Positions 7,069 through 15,359 are shown, counted from the stretch's first letter. The stretch: 46,161 nucleotides of DNA from RGIG9115 sp045648165 (GCA_045648165.1 JAZRNL010000041.1:1-46161); one strand, 5' to 3'. Made by a program: numbers and translations. Notes: generated by a model from the letters alone, not told the origin.

Positions 7069-7100
7069 GATAAAGAAAGTATAACAAGCAATGAAAGAAA

Positions 7101-7127
7101 GGAGACAGAGAACCGTCCCCTGTCTCC
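7101..7127. repeat. dispersed palindrome (GGAGACAG...CTGTCTCC)
   Basis: Eight-base arms GGAGACAG and CTGTCTCC enclose AGAACCGTCCC. It is the only complete member of the family in this window; partial copies are at 2549 and 25748. Similar palindromes are common between genes in Clostridia. Confidence 0.65.
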
Positions 7128-7212
7128 TGAGGTTTATTTATAATCTTGGCTTTGATTTAAAAATCACTATAGAAATCGTGGCTCTTTTTATTAATTTTAG
7201 TTGTTTATGATA

Positions 7213-7241
7213 TTGATTTTTCTCTGTTATTTTGATACAAT
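7213..7241 (+). promoter_or_regulatory. promoter of the MATE gene
   Basis: TTGATT at 7213-7218, a 17 bp spacer and TACAAT at 7236-7241, with the start codon about 20 bases downstream. Confidence 0.7.
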
Positions 7242-7262
7242 CGAATGTGACTGGAGATGAGT

Positions 7263-8606
7263 ATGGTGAAAAAGTATGAAATAGATATGAGCCAAGGCTC
7301 TGTTTTCAAAAATATGGTGCTCTTTGCAGTGCCCCTTATCCTCTCAAGCGTGCTTCAGCTTTTGTTTAATGCAGCAGACGTGGTGATTGTAGGCAGGTTT
7401 GAGGGAGAAATTGCACTTGCGGCAGTGGGCTCCACCACATCCCTTATAAATCTTATGATTAACGTGTTTATGGGGTATGCTACAGGCGCTTCGGTAGTGA
7501 TTTCAAAGCATTTCGGAGCGGGGAATAAGGACGTAACTCACAGAGCCGTTAATACGTGTATCACAATGTCTCTTATTTTCGGAGTTGTGATAATGATTTT
7601 GGGCGGTTTATTTGCAAAGCCTTTGCTTATGCTTATGAACAATCCCCCGGATGTAATTGACAGTGCGGCTCTTTATATTAAAATATACTTTATAGGTATG
7701 CCGGCTTTTATGCTCTATAACTTTGGAAGCGGTGTACTCCGCGCGGTGGGTGATACAAAGCGGCCCCTTTTCTTCCTTGCCATTGCAGGTGTTATTAATG
7801 TTATTCTCAATCTGTTCTTTGTGGCAATTCTCGGATGGGGTGTTGCGGGGGTTGCGGCAGCAACCACCATATCCCAATGCGTAAGCGCATTTATGGTTAT
7901 AAAATGCCTTATTCAGTCCAAAGAAGGCTATCGTTTTGATTGCAGAAAGATTGGTATAAACAAAAAAGAGTTTATGCTTATGACAAAAATCGGGCTTCCT
8001 GCAGGAATTCAGGGTAGTTTGTTTTCCGTTGCAAACGTAACCGTTCAGTCGGTTATAAACGGGTTTGGCTCCGTGGCAGTGGCAGGAAACGCCACTTCGT
8101 CCTCCATAGAGGGGTTTGTGTATGTACTTGTAATGGCAATGAACCAGGCAGTGCTCACATTTACAGGTCAGAACTATGGTGCAGGCAAGCCCCACAGGAT
8201 AAAAAAAGGTATTTTTACGGGCCTTGCATTGCAGTTTGTATCCGTTCTTATCCTTGGAGTGGGAGCGGTTATTTTCGGGAAATCCCTTGCCGGATTGTAT
8301 ACCGAGGATGCAGAGGTAATAAGCTTTGCGGTAAAGAGGCTTTCGATTATTTCCACAACCTACTTTATATGCGGATTTAACGAAGTTTTTGTAGGCGCGC
8401 TCCGGGGAATGGGATGTTCTCTTGCACCTATGATTACGTCTGTTTTCGGAATATGCGTTTTAAGACTTGTATATATTGCAACAGTATTTAAATTTTTCTT
8501 AAGTCTTGAAAGCTTGTATCTTACCTATCCCGTTTCGTGGATGATAACGGGAGCTGTTAACGGAATAATTCTTATGATTATGTGGAAAAAGCTTATAAGG
8601 AGATAG
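7263..8606 (+). CDS. MATE family multidrug/sodium antiporter
   Basis: Polytopic membrane exporter of the MatE family, 447 aa with twelve predicted spans in two homologous halves. The first half starts at VLFAVPLILSSVLQLLFNAAD and has VGSTTSLINL. The second half starts at the MTKIGLPAGIQGSLFSVANV stretch. I chose the ATG at 7263 because GGAG (7253-7256) is six bases away; the ATG at 7257 abuts the Shine-Dalgarno site. Substrate cannot be told from sequence. It ends three bases before the next gene, so the two form an operon from the promoter at 7213. Confidence 0.92.
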   Translation: MVKKYEIDMSQGSVFKNMVLFAVPLILSSVLQLLFNAADVVIVGRFEGEIALAAVGSTTSLINLMINVFMGYATGASVVISKHFGAGNKDVTHRAVNTCITMSLIFGVVIMILGGLFAKPLLMLMNNPPDVIDSAALYIKIYFIGMPAFMLYNFGSGVLRAVGDTKRPLFFLAIAGVINVILNLFFVAILGWGVAGVAAATTISQCVSAFMVIKCLIQSKEGYRFDCRKIGINKKEFMLMTKIGLPAGIQGSLFSVANVTVQSVINGFGSVAVAGNATSSSIEGFVYVLVMAMNQAVLTFTGQNYGAGKPHRIKKGIFTGLALQFVSVLILGVGAVIFGKSLAGLYTEDAEVISFAVKRLSIISTTYFICGFNEVFVGALRGMGCSLAPMITSVFGICVLRLVYIATVFKFFLSLESLYLTYPVSWMITGAVNGIILMIMWKKLIRR

Positions 8607-8609
8607 TTT

Positions 8610-9131
8610 ATGAATTTTTTCGGACATTTGTCAACCGTAATGCGGCATAGAAACGCCGTTATATATCATGCCTTTAAGGCGGGTATACCCTGGCGAGGGC
8701 TTATGCACGATATGTCAAAGTTTTACCCCGCTGAGTTCTGGGCAGGGGTTAAATATTATACCGACGGCACACGGAGCCCTAACGAGGGAGAGAGGGCAGA
8801 CTACGGTCATTCCAAGGCGTGGATGCACCACAAGGGCAGAAACCGCCACCATTTTGAATACTGGACGGATTATAATCCCGAAACCAAGGTAATATCACCT
8901 GTTGAAATGCCCCTTGTGTTTGTAAAGGAAATGTTTTGCGACAGAGTTGCCGCAAGCAAGATATATCAAAAGAAAAACTATACAAACAGCCATCCTCTTG
9001 AATACTTTTTAAAGGCAAAGGGCAGACGAGTAATTCATCCTGCAACCTCAGACCTTTTAGAAAGCTGGCTCGTAATGCTCAGCGAAAAAGGTGAGAAGGA
9101 AACTTTCAGGCATATAAAGAGTATAAAATAA
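8610..9131 (+). CDS. DUF5662 family protein
   Basis: 173-aa cytoplasmic protein recognised by LMHDMSKFYPAEFW (31-44) and the HHKGRNRHHFEYW block (73-85), the hallmark of DUF5662. The conserved HD and clustered His residues suggest a metal-binding, HD-like fold, but I know of no established function. The ATG at 8610 follows the MATE stop by three bases, with AAGGAGATAG overlapping the MATE end, so the pair is co-translated. Its stop codon lies in the stem of the shared convergent terminator. Confidence 0.85.
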   Translation: MNFFGHLSTVMRHRNAVIYHAFKAGIPWRGLMHDMSKFYPAEFWAGVKYYTDGTRSPNEGERADYGHSKAWMHHKGRNRHHFEYWTDYNPETKVISPVEMPLVFVKEMFCDRVAASKIYQKKNYTNSHPLEYFLKAKGRRVIHPATSDLLESWLVMLSEKGEKETFRHIKSIK

Positions 9132-9161
9132 AAGGATTTTGTGATTTCACAAAATCCTTTT
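9130..9161. terminator. bidirectional terminator between DUF5662 gene and HAD gene
   Basis: AAAAGGATTTTGTGA-TT-TCACAAAATCCTTTT is a perfect 15-bp stem. Stop codons of both convergent genes fall inside it. Confidence 0.85.
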
Positions 9162-9959
9162 ATTTTTAATATCTTCAATTACTTGTGCTATGGCATGCTC
9201 CATATTGCTTACGGTTATAATATCCGCCGCATCAATTGCTTTTTCTGCGGCATTTGCTACGGCATAACCTACTTTTGCTGCTTTAATCATTGAGATGTCG
9301 TTTTCGTTATCTCCTACTGCAATTGTTTTTTCTTTGTCTATGCCCATATACTCTGCTATTTTAAGAAGAAGATTTCCCTTGTTTGCATTTGGGGGCAGAA
9401 TTTCATAGTAATAGGCTGTTGAGCGAACAAAATCAAATTTTTTTGCAGGCTCCAGTGTTTCAATAAAGGGGATAAGCTCATCAATCACAGACTTTTCGTC
9501 CATAAGCAGAATTTTTGCCCATTTTCCCGGAACTGTGTGATAGTCGCCCTCAAAGTTTGGCAGAAACTCAAGCCTTTGATGCTCGTCTGTGCGGAAATTT
9601 CGTTTGCAGAAGTAGTTATGCTCATGGGTTACTACTTCAATACCCATAGAGGGAAATTTATGAAGCACCAGGTCAATCACTTCTGCTGAGGATTTATCAA
9701 GCTCCATTTCCATAAGGTTTTTATCTTTTACGTGGTCGTATATACTGCTTCCGTTGAGGCATCCTATGGGAGCATTGGGTTTTACCGCTTCCAGAGTGGG
9801 CTTTACTCCTATGTGAGTTCTGCCTGTTATAAATGTAAAGGTTCCGCCGTTTTCTTTAAAGTATTTAATTGCCTTTTTATTCTCTTCCGAAACGCTTTTA
9901 TCCGTTTGAAGCAGGGTTTCGTCAAGGTCTGTGCAAAGGAGTATTCCGTCAAATTTCAT
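9147..9959 (-). CDS. Cof-type HAD-IIB phosphatase
   Basis: Haloacid-dehalogenase-type sugar-phosphate/nucleotide phosphatase, 270 aa. Motif I is DLDETLL (D11 nucleophile, D13), motif II the FITGRT threonine, motif III a lysine in the KWAKILLMDE region, and motif IV GDNEND (about 216-221). A C2b cap lies between motifs II and III. The ATG at 9959 (MKFDGILLC) follows GAAAGGAATTTA; the longer frame upstream overlaps pflA and is not coding. It sits 16 bases downstream of pflA in one operon. Physiological substrate unknown. Confidence 0.9.
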   Translation of the reverse strand: MKFDGILLCTDLDETLLQTDKSVSEENKKAIKYFKENGGTFTFITGRTHIGVKPTLEAVKPNAPIGCLNGSSIYDHVKDKNLMEMELDKSSAEVIDLVLHKFPSMGIEVVTHEHNYFCKRNFRTDEHQRLEFLPNFEGDYHTVPGKWAKILLMDEKSVIDELIPFIETLEPAKKFDFVRSTAYYYEILPPNANKGNLLLKIAEYMGIDKEKTIAVGDNENDISMIKAAKVGYAVANAAEKAIDAADIITVSNMEHAIAQVIEDIKNKRIL

Positions 9960-9975
9960 TAAATAAATTCCTTTC

Positions 9976-10677
9976 TTATTCTTCAAGAAGAGCCTGAAGC
10001 TCTGAAAGCTTATGTTTATCCATTGCAGGGGTATCACCCATAGGAAATGGGATGCCCATATCGGTATATTTTTTTTCGCAGAGCCGCTCAAAAGGCATAA
10101 GCTGAAGCTTTTGTATGCATTTTTTGCCTCGAATAAGCTCTTTGAGCTTTTGGATTTGTTCCTTTGTATCATTTATCCCCGGCACTGTAACCTGCCTTAT
10201 CCATACAGGTACATTATGCTCCTCGCACTTTTCCAAAAACTCCAACGTTTTTGAAAGGCTCCCTTTTATATACTTCTCATAATCTGCTTCCGTATTCATT
10301 TTAATATCCAGGATAACTAAATCAACAAGAGTGAAAATTTCCTGTGGAGTAGATTTCCCCGTACACCCCGACGTATCAATGCAGGTGTTAATTCCTGCGC
10401 CTTTACAAAGTCGCAACAGCTCAGTAAGGAACTCCGGCTGCATAAGCACCTCTCCGCCTGAAAAGGTAACTCCGCCTTTTTTACCGTAGTAGTTTGCATA
10501 TCTGCTAATTTTATCAAAAAGTATATCCGGCGCAATCTCCTCGCCGCCTTGGGGCATTTGGGTTTCGGGGTTGTGGCAGTAAGCGCATCTTAAGGGACAA
10601 CCCTGAAAAAACACCACCGAACGCACACCCGGCCCGTCAACTGCACTGCCGGTAAATATAGAATTAATACGTCCCAT
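9976..10677 (-). CDS. pflA: pyruvate formate-lyase activating enzyme
   Basis: Radical SAM enzyme that installs the glycyl radical on pyruvate formate-lyase, an oxygen-sensitive step of mixed-acid fermentation. 233 aa; the cluster motif C27-x3-C31-x2-C34 lies in GCPLRCAYCHNPET, followed by GGVTFSGGE. The start is the ATG at 10677 (MGRINSIFTG), preceded by GAGG at a good distance. An ATG seven codons upstream has no Shine-Dalgarno site. First gene of a two-gene unit with the HAD phosphatase. pflB itself is not in the window, so it must be encoded elsewhere. Other glycyl-radical activases are possible, but the motif spacing and short length without an extra ferredoxin domain favour PflA. Confidence 0.9.
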   Translation of the reverse strand: MGRINSIFTGSAVDGPGVRSVVFFQGCPLRCAYCHNPETQMPQGGEEIAPDILFDKISRYANYYGKKGGVTFSGGEVLMQPEFLTELLRLCKGAGINTCIDTSGCTGKSTPQEIFTLVDLVILDIKMNTEADYEKYIKGSLSKTLEFLEKCEEHNVPVWIRQVTVPGINDTKEQIQKLKELIRGKKCIQKLQLMPFERLCEKKYTDMGIPFPMGDTPAMDKHKLSELQALLEE

Positions 10678-10709
10678 AACTAAAACCTCATATTTCATAT
10701 GATGATTTA

Positions 10710-10739
10710 ATTATATAATGGGGAGAGAGGTTTTGTCAA
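10710..10739 (-). promoter_or_regulatory. promoter of the pflA operon
   Basis: TTGACA at 10739-10734, an 18 bp spacer and TATAAT at 10715-10710 on the minus strand. Confidence 0.75.
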
Positions 10740-10935
10740 CAAAACGGATAGGTATTAAAAAATTTTTCCGTTTGTTCCAAAACTGCCCGGAAGCCCCGTG
10801 TTTTTTTTGTAAAATTAGAAAAAAGTGTATAATTAAACACTTCAATATTCCTACTCCCCCATCTTGGGTATAAAAAGGAAATCTTTTTTGAACAAGCTAA
10901 ATTGCTCGCCTTGCAAGTAATTTCCTATGTTATAA
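10740..10935. other. non-coding gap between pflA promoter and rhaM terminator
   Basis: I see no gene here. It holds a small hairpin (AAGTGT...ACACTT, about 10823-10842). It also holds a second, imperfect terminator-like stem on the minus strand, with GGAAAT...ATTTCC arms at about 10879-10924 followed by TTTTT, just past the main terminator. Confidence 0.4.
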
Positions 10936-10969
10936 AAAACGCTTATCCTGCCGAGAAGATAAGCGTTTT
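10936..10969. terminator. terminator of the pgk-tpiA-gpmI-rhaM operon
   Basis: AAAACGCTTATC and GATAAGCGTTTT form a 12-bp stem with a 10-base loop about 35 bases after the rhaM stop. Confidence 0.8.
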
Positions 10970-11005
10970 AAAATCTTTATTTAATTAATGAGGTGAACGA
11001 TACAC

Positions 11006-11326
11006 TTATATATGGAAAATTTCTTCCAGGTTTGCCCACCATTCACCGTCTTTTGCCGTTTCTATAGGCTCCTGACAGGGGTCGGTGCACATAAGCCAGC
11101 GGATGTTTTCTTCATCTTCGCCAAGCTTTTTCATATCGCCTTCAAAGTCGTCACCCACATATTCAAAATATTTAAACAAATATCCGTCGCGGTAGAATAT
11201 AGTAAAATTTGTCATATTTGCTTTGTGAATTTTCTCTACAATTCCCGGCCAGATATTGTCGTGAAGCTTTTTGTATTCTTCAAATTTTTCGGGTTTTACT
11301 TTTATAACTTCACCAAATCTTTTCAT
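11006..11326 (-). CDS. rhaM: L-rhamnose mutarotase
   Basis: Interconverts the anomers of L-rhamnose (family YiiL/RhaM); 106 aa, the usual length. Y18 and H22 coincide exactly with the catalytic Tyr18/His22 numbering of the E. coli enzyme, followed by IWPGI and ending in LEEIFHI. The ATG at 11326 has AGGAGGG upstream and lies 19 bases after the gpmI stop. No other rhamnose genes are in the window; it is the last gene of a glycolytic operon. Some family members act on other sugars, so the substrate is less certain than the fold. Confidence 0.88.
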   Translation of the reverse strand: MKRFGEVIKVKPEKFEEYKKLHDNIWPGIVEKIHKANMTNFTIFYRDGYLFKYFEYVGDDFEGDMKKLGEDEENIRWLMCTDPCQEPIETAKDGEWWANLEEIFHI

Positions 11327-11345
11327 TAAGCTTTCCCTCCTCTGA

Positions 11346-12890
11346 TTATTTAACTATAAGACTTTCGCCTGTCATCTCTGCGGGCTTATCAAGGCCCATG
11401 AGGTCGAGCATTGTGGGGCAGAGGTCTGCAAGCTTGCCTTTTTTCAGTTCAACATCACCTGCGCCCATAACAATTAAGGGAACAGGGTTTGTTGTATGAG
11501 CTGTGAACACGTCCTTTGTTTCCGGGTCAACCATACAGTCTGCATTTCCGTGGTCGGCAGTGATGAGGATTTTGCCGTCCTTTGCGCGAAGTGCATCAAC
11601 AACCTTACCCAAACATTTGTCAACTGCTTCAACTGCAGCTTTTGCCGCATCGAACACACCTGTGTGCCCAACCATATCGCAGTTTGCAAAGTTAAGGATT
11701 ATACAGTCGTATCTATCTTGGTTTATAAGCTCTACACAAGCATCTGCTACCTGGTATGCGCTCATTTCGGGCTGCATATCGTAGGTTGCAACTTTGGGTG
11801 ATGCAATAAGCTTTCTGTCCTCACCCTCATACTGATTTTCAACACCCCCGTTAAAGAAGAAAGTTACGTGAGCATACTTCTCTGTTTCTGCAATTCGGAG
11901 CTGTGTAAGACCTTTTCTTGAAATATATTCGCCAAAGGTGTTTGTAAGTGACTCGGGCTTGAATGCAACGTCCACGTTGGGCATTGAAGCGTCGTACTGA
12001 GTCATACACACATAATAAAGGGGAAGAAGCTCACGGCTGAAGCCTGTGAAGTCGGGGTCAACGAGAGTTCTTGTGATTTCTCTTGCACGGTCGGGGCGGA
12101 AGTTGAAAAATACAACTGAATCGTTAGCAGAAATGCTTCCCACGGGTGCACCGTTCTTTGTTACAACTGCAGGGATAATGAATTCGTCTGTAATAGCCGC
12201 ACCGTTTTCGTCCAGTGTTTCGTATGACTTTTTCATCATTGCCTGAATGTCCTCGCAGAAAACGCCCCTGCTGCGAACTGCGGCATCGTATGCCTTTTCA
12301 ACTCTGTTCCAGTTGGTATCTCTGTCCATTGCGTAATATCTGCCCATTACGGTTGCAATTTCGCCTACGCCCGCTTTGTCAAGATAGCTCTGAAGCTGTT
12401 CCAGGTATCCTGCACCGCTTGTGGGAGAAACGTCACGTCCGTCCATAATGCAGTGGATGTATACCTTTTTAAGACCTGCAGTTTTTGCAAGGTCGATAAG
12501 TCCGAACAAATGCTCAATATGGCTGTGAACACCGCCGTCGGATAAAAGGCCCATAAAGTGGAGAGCAGAGTCGTTCTTTTTGCAGTTCTCAACTGCCTTT
12601 ATAAGTGCAGCATTTTCAAAGAAATCGCCGTCCTTGATTGATTTTGTAATTCTTGTAAGCTCCTGGTAAACAACACGTCCTGCGCCGATGTTTGTGTGGC
12701 CGACTTCAGAGTTCCCCATCTGACCGTCGGGGAGACCAACACTCATACCGCTTGCGTAAAGAATGGTATTGGGGTAGTCGGCAAAGTATGAATCAATATT
12801 CGGAGTATTTGCCGCTTTGATTGCATTGCCCGCTACTGTGTCGTTTATGCCGTAGCCGTCAAGAATGATTAAAGCTATAGGTTTTTTCAT
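11346..12890 (-). CDS. gpmI: 2,3-bisphosphoglycerate-independent phosphoglycerate mutase
   Basis: Converts 3-phosphoglycerate to 2-phosphoglycerate in lower glycolysis; Mn-dependent alkaline-phosphatase superfamily. 514 aa, typical length. D11 in LIILDGYG and S61 (the phospho-serine) in GQMGNSEVGH are the N-terminal metal/nucleophile residues. The C-terminal metal site is in ITADHGNADCM. The ATG follows AAAGGACAATAAA. It lies about 250 bases downstream of tpiA, the gap being filled by hairpin elements, and just before rhaM. Confidence 0.96.
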   Translation of the reverse strand: MKKPIALIILDGYGINDTVAGNAIKAANTPNIDSYFADYPNTILYASGMSVGLPDGQMGNSEVGHTNIGAGRVVYQELTRITKSIKDGDFFENAALIKAVENCKKNDSALHFMGLLSDGGVHSHIEHLFGLIDLAKTAGLKKVYIHCIMDGRDVSPTSGAGYLEQLQSYLDKAGVGEIATVMGRYYAMDRDTNWNRVEKAYDAAVRSRGVFCEDIQAMMKKSYETLDENGAAITDEFIIPAVVTKNGAPVGSISANDSVVFFNFRPDRAREITRTLVDPDFTGFSRELLPLYYVCMTQYDASMPNVDVAFKPESLTNTFGEYISRKGLTQLRIAETEKYAHVTFFFNGGVENQYEGEDRKLIASPKVATYDMQPEMSAYQVADACVELINQDRYDCIILNFANCDMVGHTGVFDAAKAAVEAVDKCLGKVVDALRAKDGKILITADHGNADCMVDPETKDVFTAHTTNPVPLIVMGAGDVELKKGKLADLCPTMLDLMGLDKPAEMTGESLIVK

Positions 12891-12944
12891 TTTATTGTCC
12901 TTTCGTTATCATAGCATAGAGAGGGTTGTAAAAAAATAGTGCAG

Positions 12945-13031
12945 AATGGATAAACCGAAGAGAAATGCGACTTGTCGTATTTCTCCCTGCCCGAAGGCGT
13001 ACGTGTGTACGTCGAGTGGAGAGGTTTATTC
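12945..13031. repeat. structured hairpin element between tpiA and gpmI
   Basis: Outer arms ATAAACC and GGTTTAT enclose two hairpins. The first is GAGAAATGCGAC-TT-GTCGTATTTCTC. The second is the module CGAAGGCGTA...TACGTCGAG, which recurs inverted at 19512-19536 within the larger element at 19471-19659. It lies in the 254-base tpiA-gpmI gap. Confidence 0.6.
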
Positions 13032-13054
13032 ATAGTTAAATGGCATAATATAGT

Positions 13055-13080
13055 AGAAATCCGCAATACTGCGGATTTCT
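13055..13080. repeat. perfect 11-bp hairpin in the tpiA-gpmI gap
   Basis: AGAAATCCGCA-ATAC-TGCGGATTTCT. There is no U-run on either strand, so it is more likely an mRNA-stabilising or processing stem than a terminator. Confidence 0.6.
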
Positions 13081-13115
13081 ATCTTATGTTGAATATTTAA
13101 ATTTAAGGCCATTTA

Positions 13116-13143
13116 ACGGTCTGTGCATTTTTTGGCGACCCGT
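13116..13143 (-). other. hairpin directly after tpiA
   Basis: ACGGGTC...GACCGT on the minus strand, ending two bases before the tpiA stop codon region. Its sequence resembles the stem that follows pgk at 13931-13960; both end CAGACCGTT. Confidence 0.45.
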
Positions 13144-13144
13144 C

Positions 13145-13897
13145 TTATTTAGCAGCGGCTACGATTGTAGCGAAGTCTGCTGATTTAAGTGATGCACCGC
13201 CGATGAGTCCGCCGTCGATGTTTGCCTTTGCAAGGAGACCTGCACAGTTAGCCGCATTCATTGAACCGCCGTACTGGATTGTGATTTCCTTTGCAGTAGC
13301 TCCGTCGTAAAGACCTGCGAGAACTTCTCTGATAGCGCCGCAAACCTCTTCAGCCTGGTCGTCTGTAGCAGTTTTACCTGTTCCGATTGCCCAGATAGGC
13401 TCGTAAGCAACTACAACCTTCTTTGCATCTTCAGCGCTGATGTTTGCAAATGCTTTCTTAATCTGGATTGTGATTAAATCCATTGTAATTCCTGCTTCTC
13501 TCTGCTCAAGGCTTTCACCGCAGCATACGATAGGCACGAGACCCTTTTCAAGAGCCTTTTTAGTTTTGAGGTTAACAGTTTCGTCTGTTTCGTTATTGTA
13601 TTCACGTCTTTCGCTGTGACCGATGATAACGTAGTCAACACCGAGGTCAACGAGCATTTCTGCGCTTACTTCGCCTGTGAAAGCACCCTTGTCTTCGAAG
13701 TGAAGGTTTTCAGCACCGATTTTAACGTGTGTACCTGCAGCTGCTCTTACAGCTTCGCTGAGGTTAACGTAAGGTGTGCAGCAAACAACTTCGCAAGCTG
13801 CACCTTTTGTAGCTTCAACAACTTCCTTAACATAGTCATATGTTTCGGAAGGAAGCTTATTCATTTTCCAGTTACCTGCAATAATGTATTTACCCAT
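13145..13897 (-). CDS. tpiA: triosephosphate isomerase
   Basis: Interconverts dihydroxyacetone phosphate and glyceraldehyde 3-phosphate. 250 aa TIM barrel with GNWKMN (8-13, Lys11), the catalytic H94 in IIGHSERR, and E166 in VVAYEPIWAIGTG, whose following residues form the mobile loop. The ATG is preceded by AAGGAGAATTA. It lies 66 bases downstream of pgk; the gap carries a hairpin. Confidence 0.97.
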   Translation of the reverse strand: MGKYIIAGNWKMNKLPSETYDYVKEVVEATKGAACEVVCCTPYVNLSEAVRAAAGTHVKIGAENLHFEDKGAFTGEVSAEMLVDLGVDYVIIGHSERREYNNETDETVNLKTKKALEKGLVPIVCCGESLEQREAGITMDLITIQIKKAFANISAEDAKKVVVAYEPIWAIGTGKTATDDQAEEVCGAIREVLAGLYDGATAKEITIQYGGSMNAANCAGLLAKANIDGGLIGGASLKSADFATIVAAAK

Positions 13898-13930
13898 AAT
13901 TAATTCTCCTTATAAAATTTTAGCCTTTGA

Positions 13931-13960
13931 ACGGTCTGAGCTGTTTTTCGCAGATCCCAG
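13931..13960 (-). other. hairpin directly after pgk
   Basis: GGGATCTG...CAGACC stem on the minus strand, between pgk and tpiA. It is related in sequence to the stem after tpiA (13116-13143). Confidence 0.45.
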
Positions 13961-13963
13961 AGC

Positions 13964-15160
13964 TTATTTATCTCCGATAGCAACAATACCGGGGAGGTGT
14001 TTGCCTTCGAGGAATTCCATTGATGCACCGCCGCCTGTTGAGATGTGGCTCATCTTGTCGCCAAGGCCTGCCTGGTTAACAGCTGCAACACTGTCGCCGC
14101 CGCCGATGATTGTTGTAGCATCAATTTCAGCAAGTACAGCTGCGATTGCATTTGTGCCCTTAGCGAAGTTAGACATTTCAAATACGCCCATAGGACCGTT
14201 CCATACAACAGTCTTAGCTTCTTTAACTGCGTCTGAGAAGAGCTTGATTGTTTCGGGTCCGATGTCAAGTCCCTGCCATCCGTCTTCAATTCCGCCTTCG
14301 GGAACCACCTTTGATTCTGCGTTGTTGTCAAAATCTTTTGCAACAACTGTATCAACGGGGATAAGGAGCTTTACGCCCTTAGAAGTTGCTTTTTCCATCA
14401 TTTCCTTTGCATAGTCGATGTAGTCGCTCTCAAGAAGTGAATCGCCAACGCCCATGCCCTTAGCAGCCATAAATGTATAAGCCATACCGCCGCCGATGAT
14501 GAGTGTGTCAACCTTTTCGAGAAGGTTGTTGATAACTGAAATTTTGCTTGACACCTTTGAACCGCCGAGGATTGCCACGAGAGGTCTTACAGGGTCGTTA
14601 ACTGCGTTACCAAGGAAGTCGATTTCCTTTTTGATAAGGTAGCCGCAAGCTGCGGTTTTAATATATTTTGTAACACCAACGTTTGAACAGTGAGCTCTGT
14701 GAGCTGTACCGAATGCATCGTTTACGAAAACTTCTGCAAGTGAAGCAAGCTCTTCGCTGAACTCGTCAACGTTCTTTGTTTCTTCTTTTCTGTATCTTGT
14801 GTTCTGGAGAAGAACAACGTCTCCTTCGTTCATAGCGGCAACTGCTGCTTTTGCATTTTCGCCTACAACATTATCGTCAGCGGCAAATACAACTTCCTTG
14901 CCAAGCTTTTCTGAAAGGCTTTTTGCAACAGGTGCGAGTGAAAGTGAGGGAACAGGCTCACCCTTAGGCTTGCCCATATGTGAGCAAAGGATAACCTTTG
15001 CGCCTTTTTCTATAAGGTACTTGATTGTGGGGAGAGCGCCGACAATTCTGTTCTCGTCTGTGATATTGCCGTTCTCGTCCAGGGGTACGTTAAAGTCGCA
15101 TCTTACCAATACTCTTTTGCCTGCAACTTCAATGTCTTCAACTGTGAGCTTATTAAACAT
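13964..15160 (-). CDS. pgk: phosphoglycerate kinase
   Basis: Substrate-level phosphorylation step from 1,3-bisphosphoglycerate to ATP. 398 aa from the ATG at 15160 (MFNKLTVEDIEV), with CGGAGGAATTAAA upstream. A longer in-frame extension covers the promoter and leader and is not coding. VLVRCDFNVP near residues 18-27 is the family signature; LCSHMGKPKGE and the C-terminal GGGDSVAAV nucleotide loop are present. First gene of the pgk-tpiA-gpmI-rhaM operon. gap and eno are not adjacent, so the usual five-gene cluster is split in this genome. Confidence 0.96.
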   Translation of the reverse strand: MFNKLTVEDIEVAGKRVLVRCDFNVPLDENGNITDENRIVGALPTIKYLIEKGAKVILCSHMGKPKGEPVPSLSLAPVAKSLSEKLGKEVVFAADDNVVGENAKAAVAAMNEGDVVLLQNTRYRKEETKNVDEFSEELASLAEVFVNDAFGTAHRAHCSNVGVTKYIKTAACGYLIKKEIDFLGNAVNDPVRPLVAILGGSKVSSKISVINNLLEKVDTLIIGGGMAYTFMAAKGMGVGDSLLESDYIDYAKEMMEKATSKGVKLLIPVDTVVAKDFDNNAESKVVPEGGIEDGWQGLDIGPETIKLFSDAVKEAKTVVWNGPMGVFEMSNFAKGTNAIAAVLAEIDATTIIGGGDSVAAVNQAGLGDKMSHISTGGGASMEFLEGKHLPGIVAIGDK

Positions 15161-15186
15161 TTTAATTCCTCCGTTTATGTTTTTTT

Positions 15187-15202
15187 CGGGAGCAAACTCC
15201 CA
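15187..15202 (-). other. leader hairpin of the pgk operon
   Basis: GGGAG-TTTG-CTCCC on the minus strand, about 25-30 bases before the pgk start codon. It is probably near the mRNA 5' end, with no U-run. Confidence 0.45.
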
Positions 15203-15211
15203 CATAATACT

Positions 15212-15240
15212 ATTGTACAACATATATGAAATTTTTTCAA
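15212..15240 (-). promoter_or_regulatory. promoter of the pgk operon
   Basis: TTGAAA at 15240-15235, a 17 bp spacer and TACAAT at 15217-15212 on the minus strand. Confidence 0.75.
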
Positions 15241-15359
15241 GATATTTTTAATATTTCCCGAAACTAAATTTAAAATAGTTTCTGACAATTTTTTGTCAAT
15301 TATGCACTATTGGTTTTGCAAGAATGTGGGGGTAATAGATATTTTTCAAGATGCTTATT

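Noticed and set aside
9960..10172. N-terminal extension of the HAD phosphatase
   Set aside because: It overlaps pflA on the same strand; the ATG at 9959 with an RBS matches family length.
10879..10930. Small RNA gene between pflA and the rhaM terminator
   Set aside because: The stem GGAAAT...ATTTCC with a U-run is terminator-like, but no promoter lies between it and the preceding terminator.
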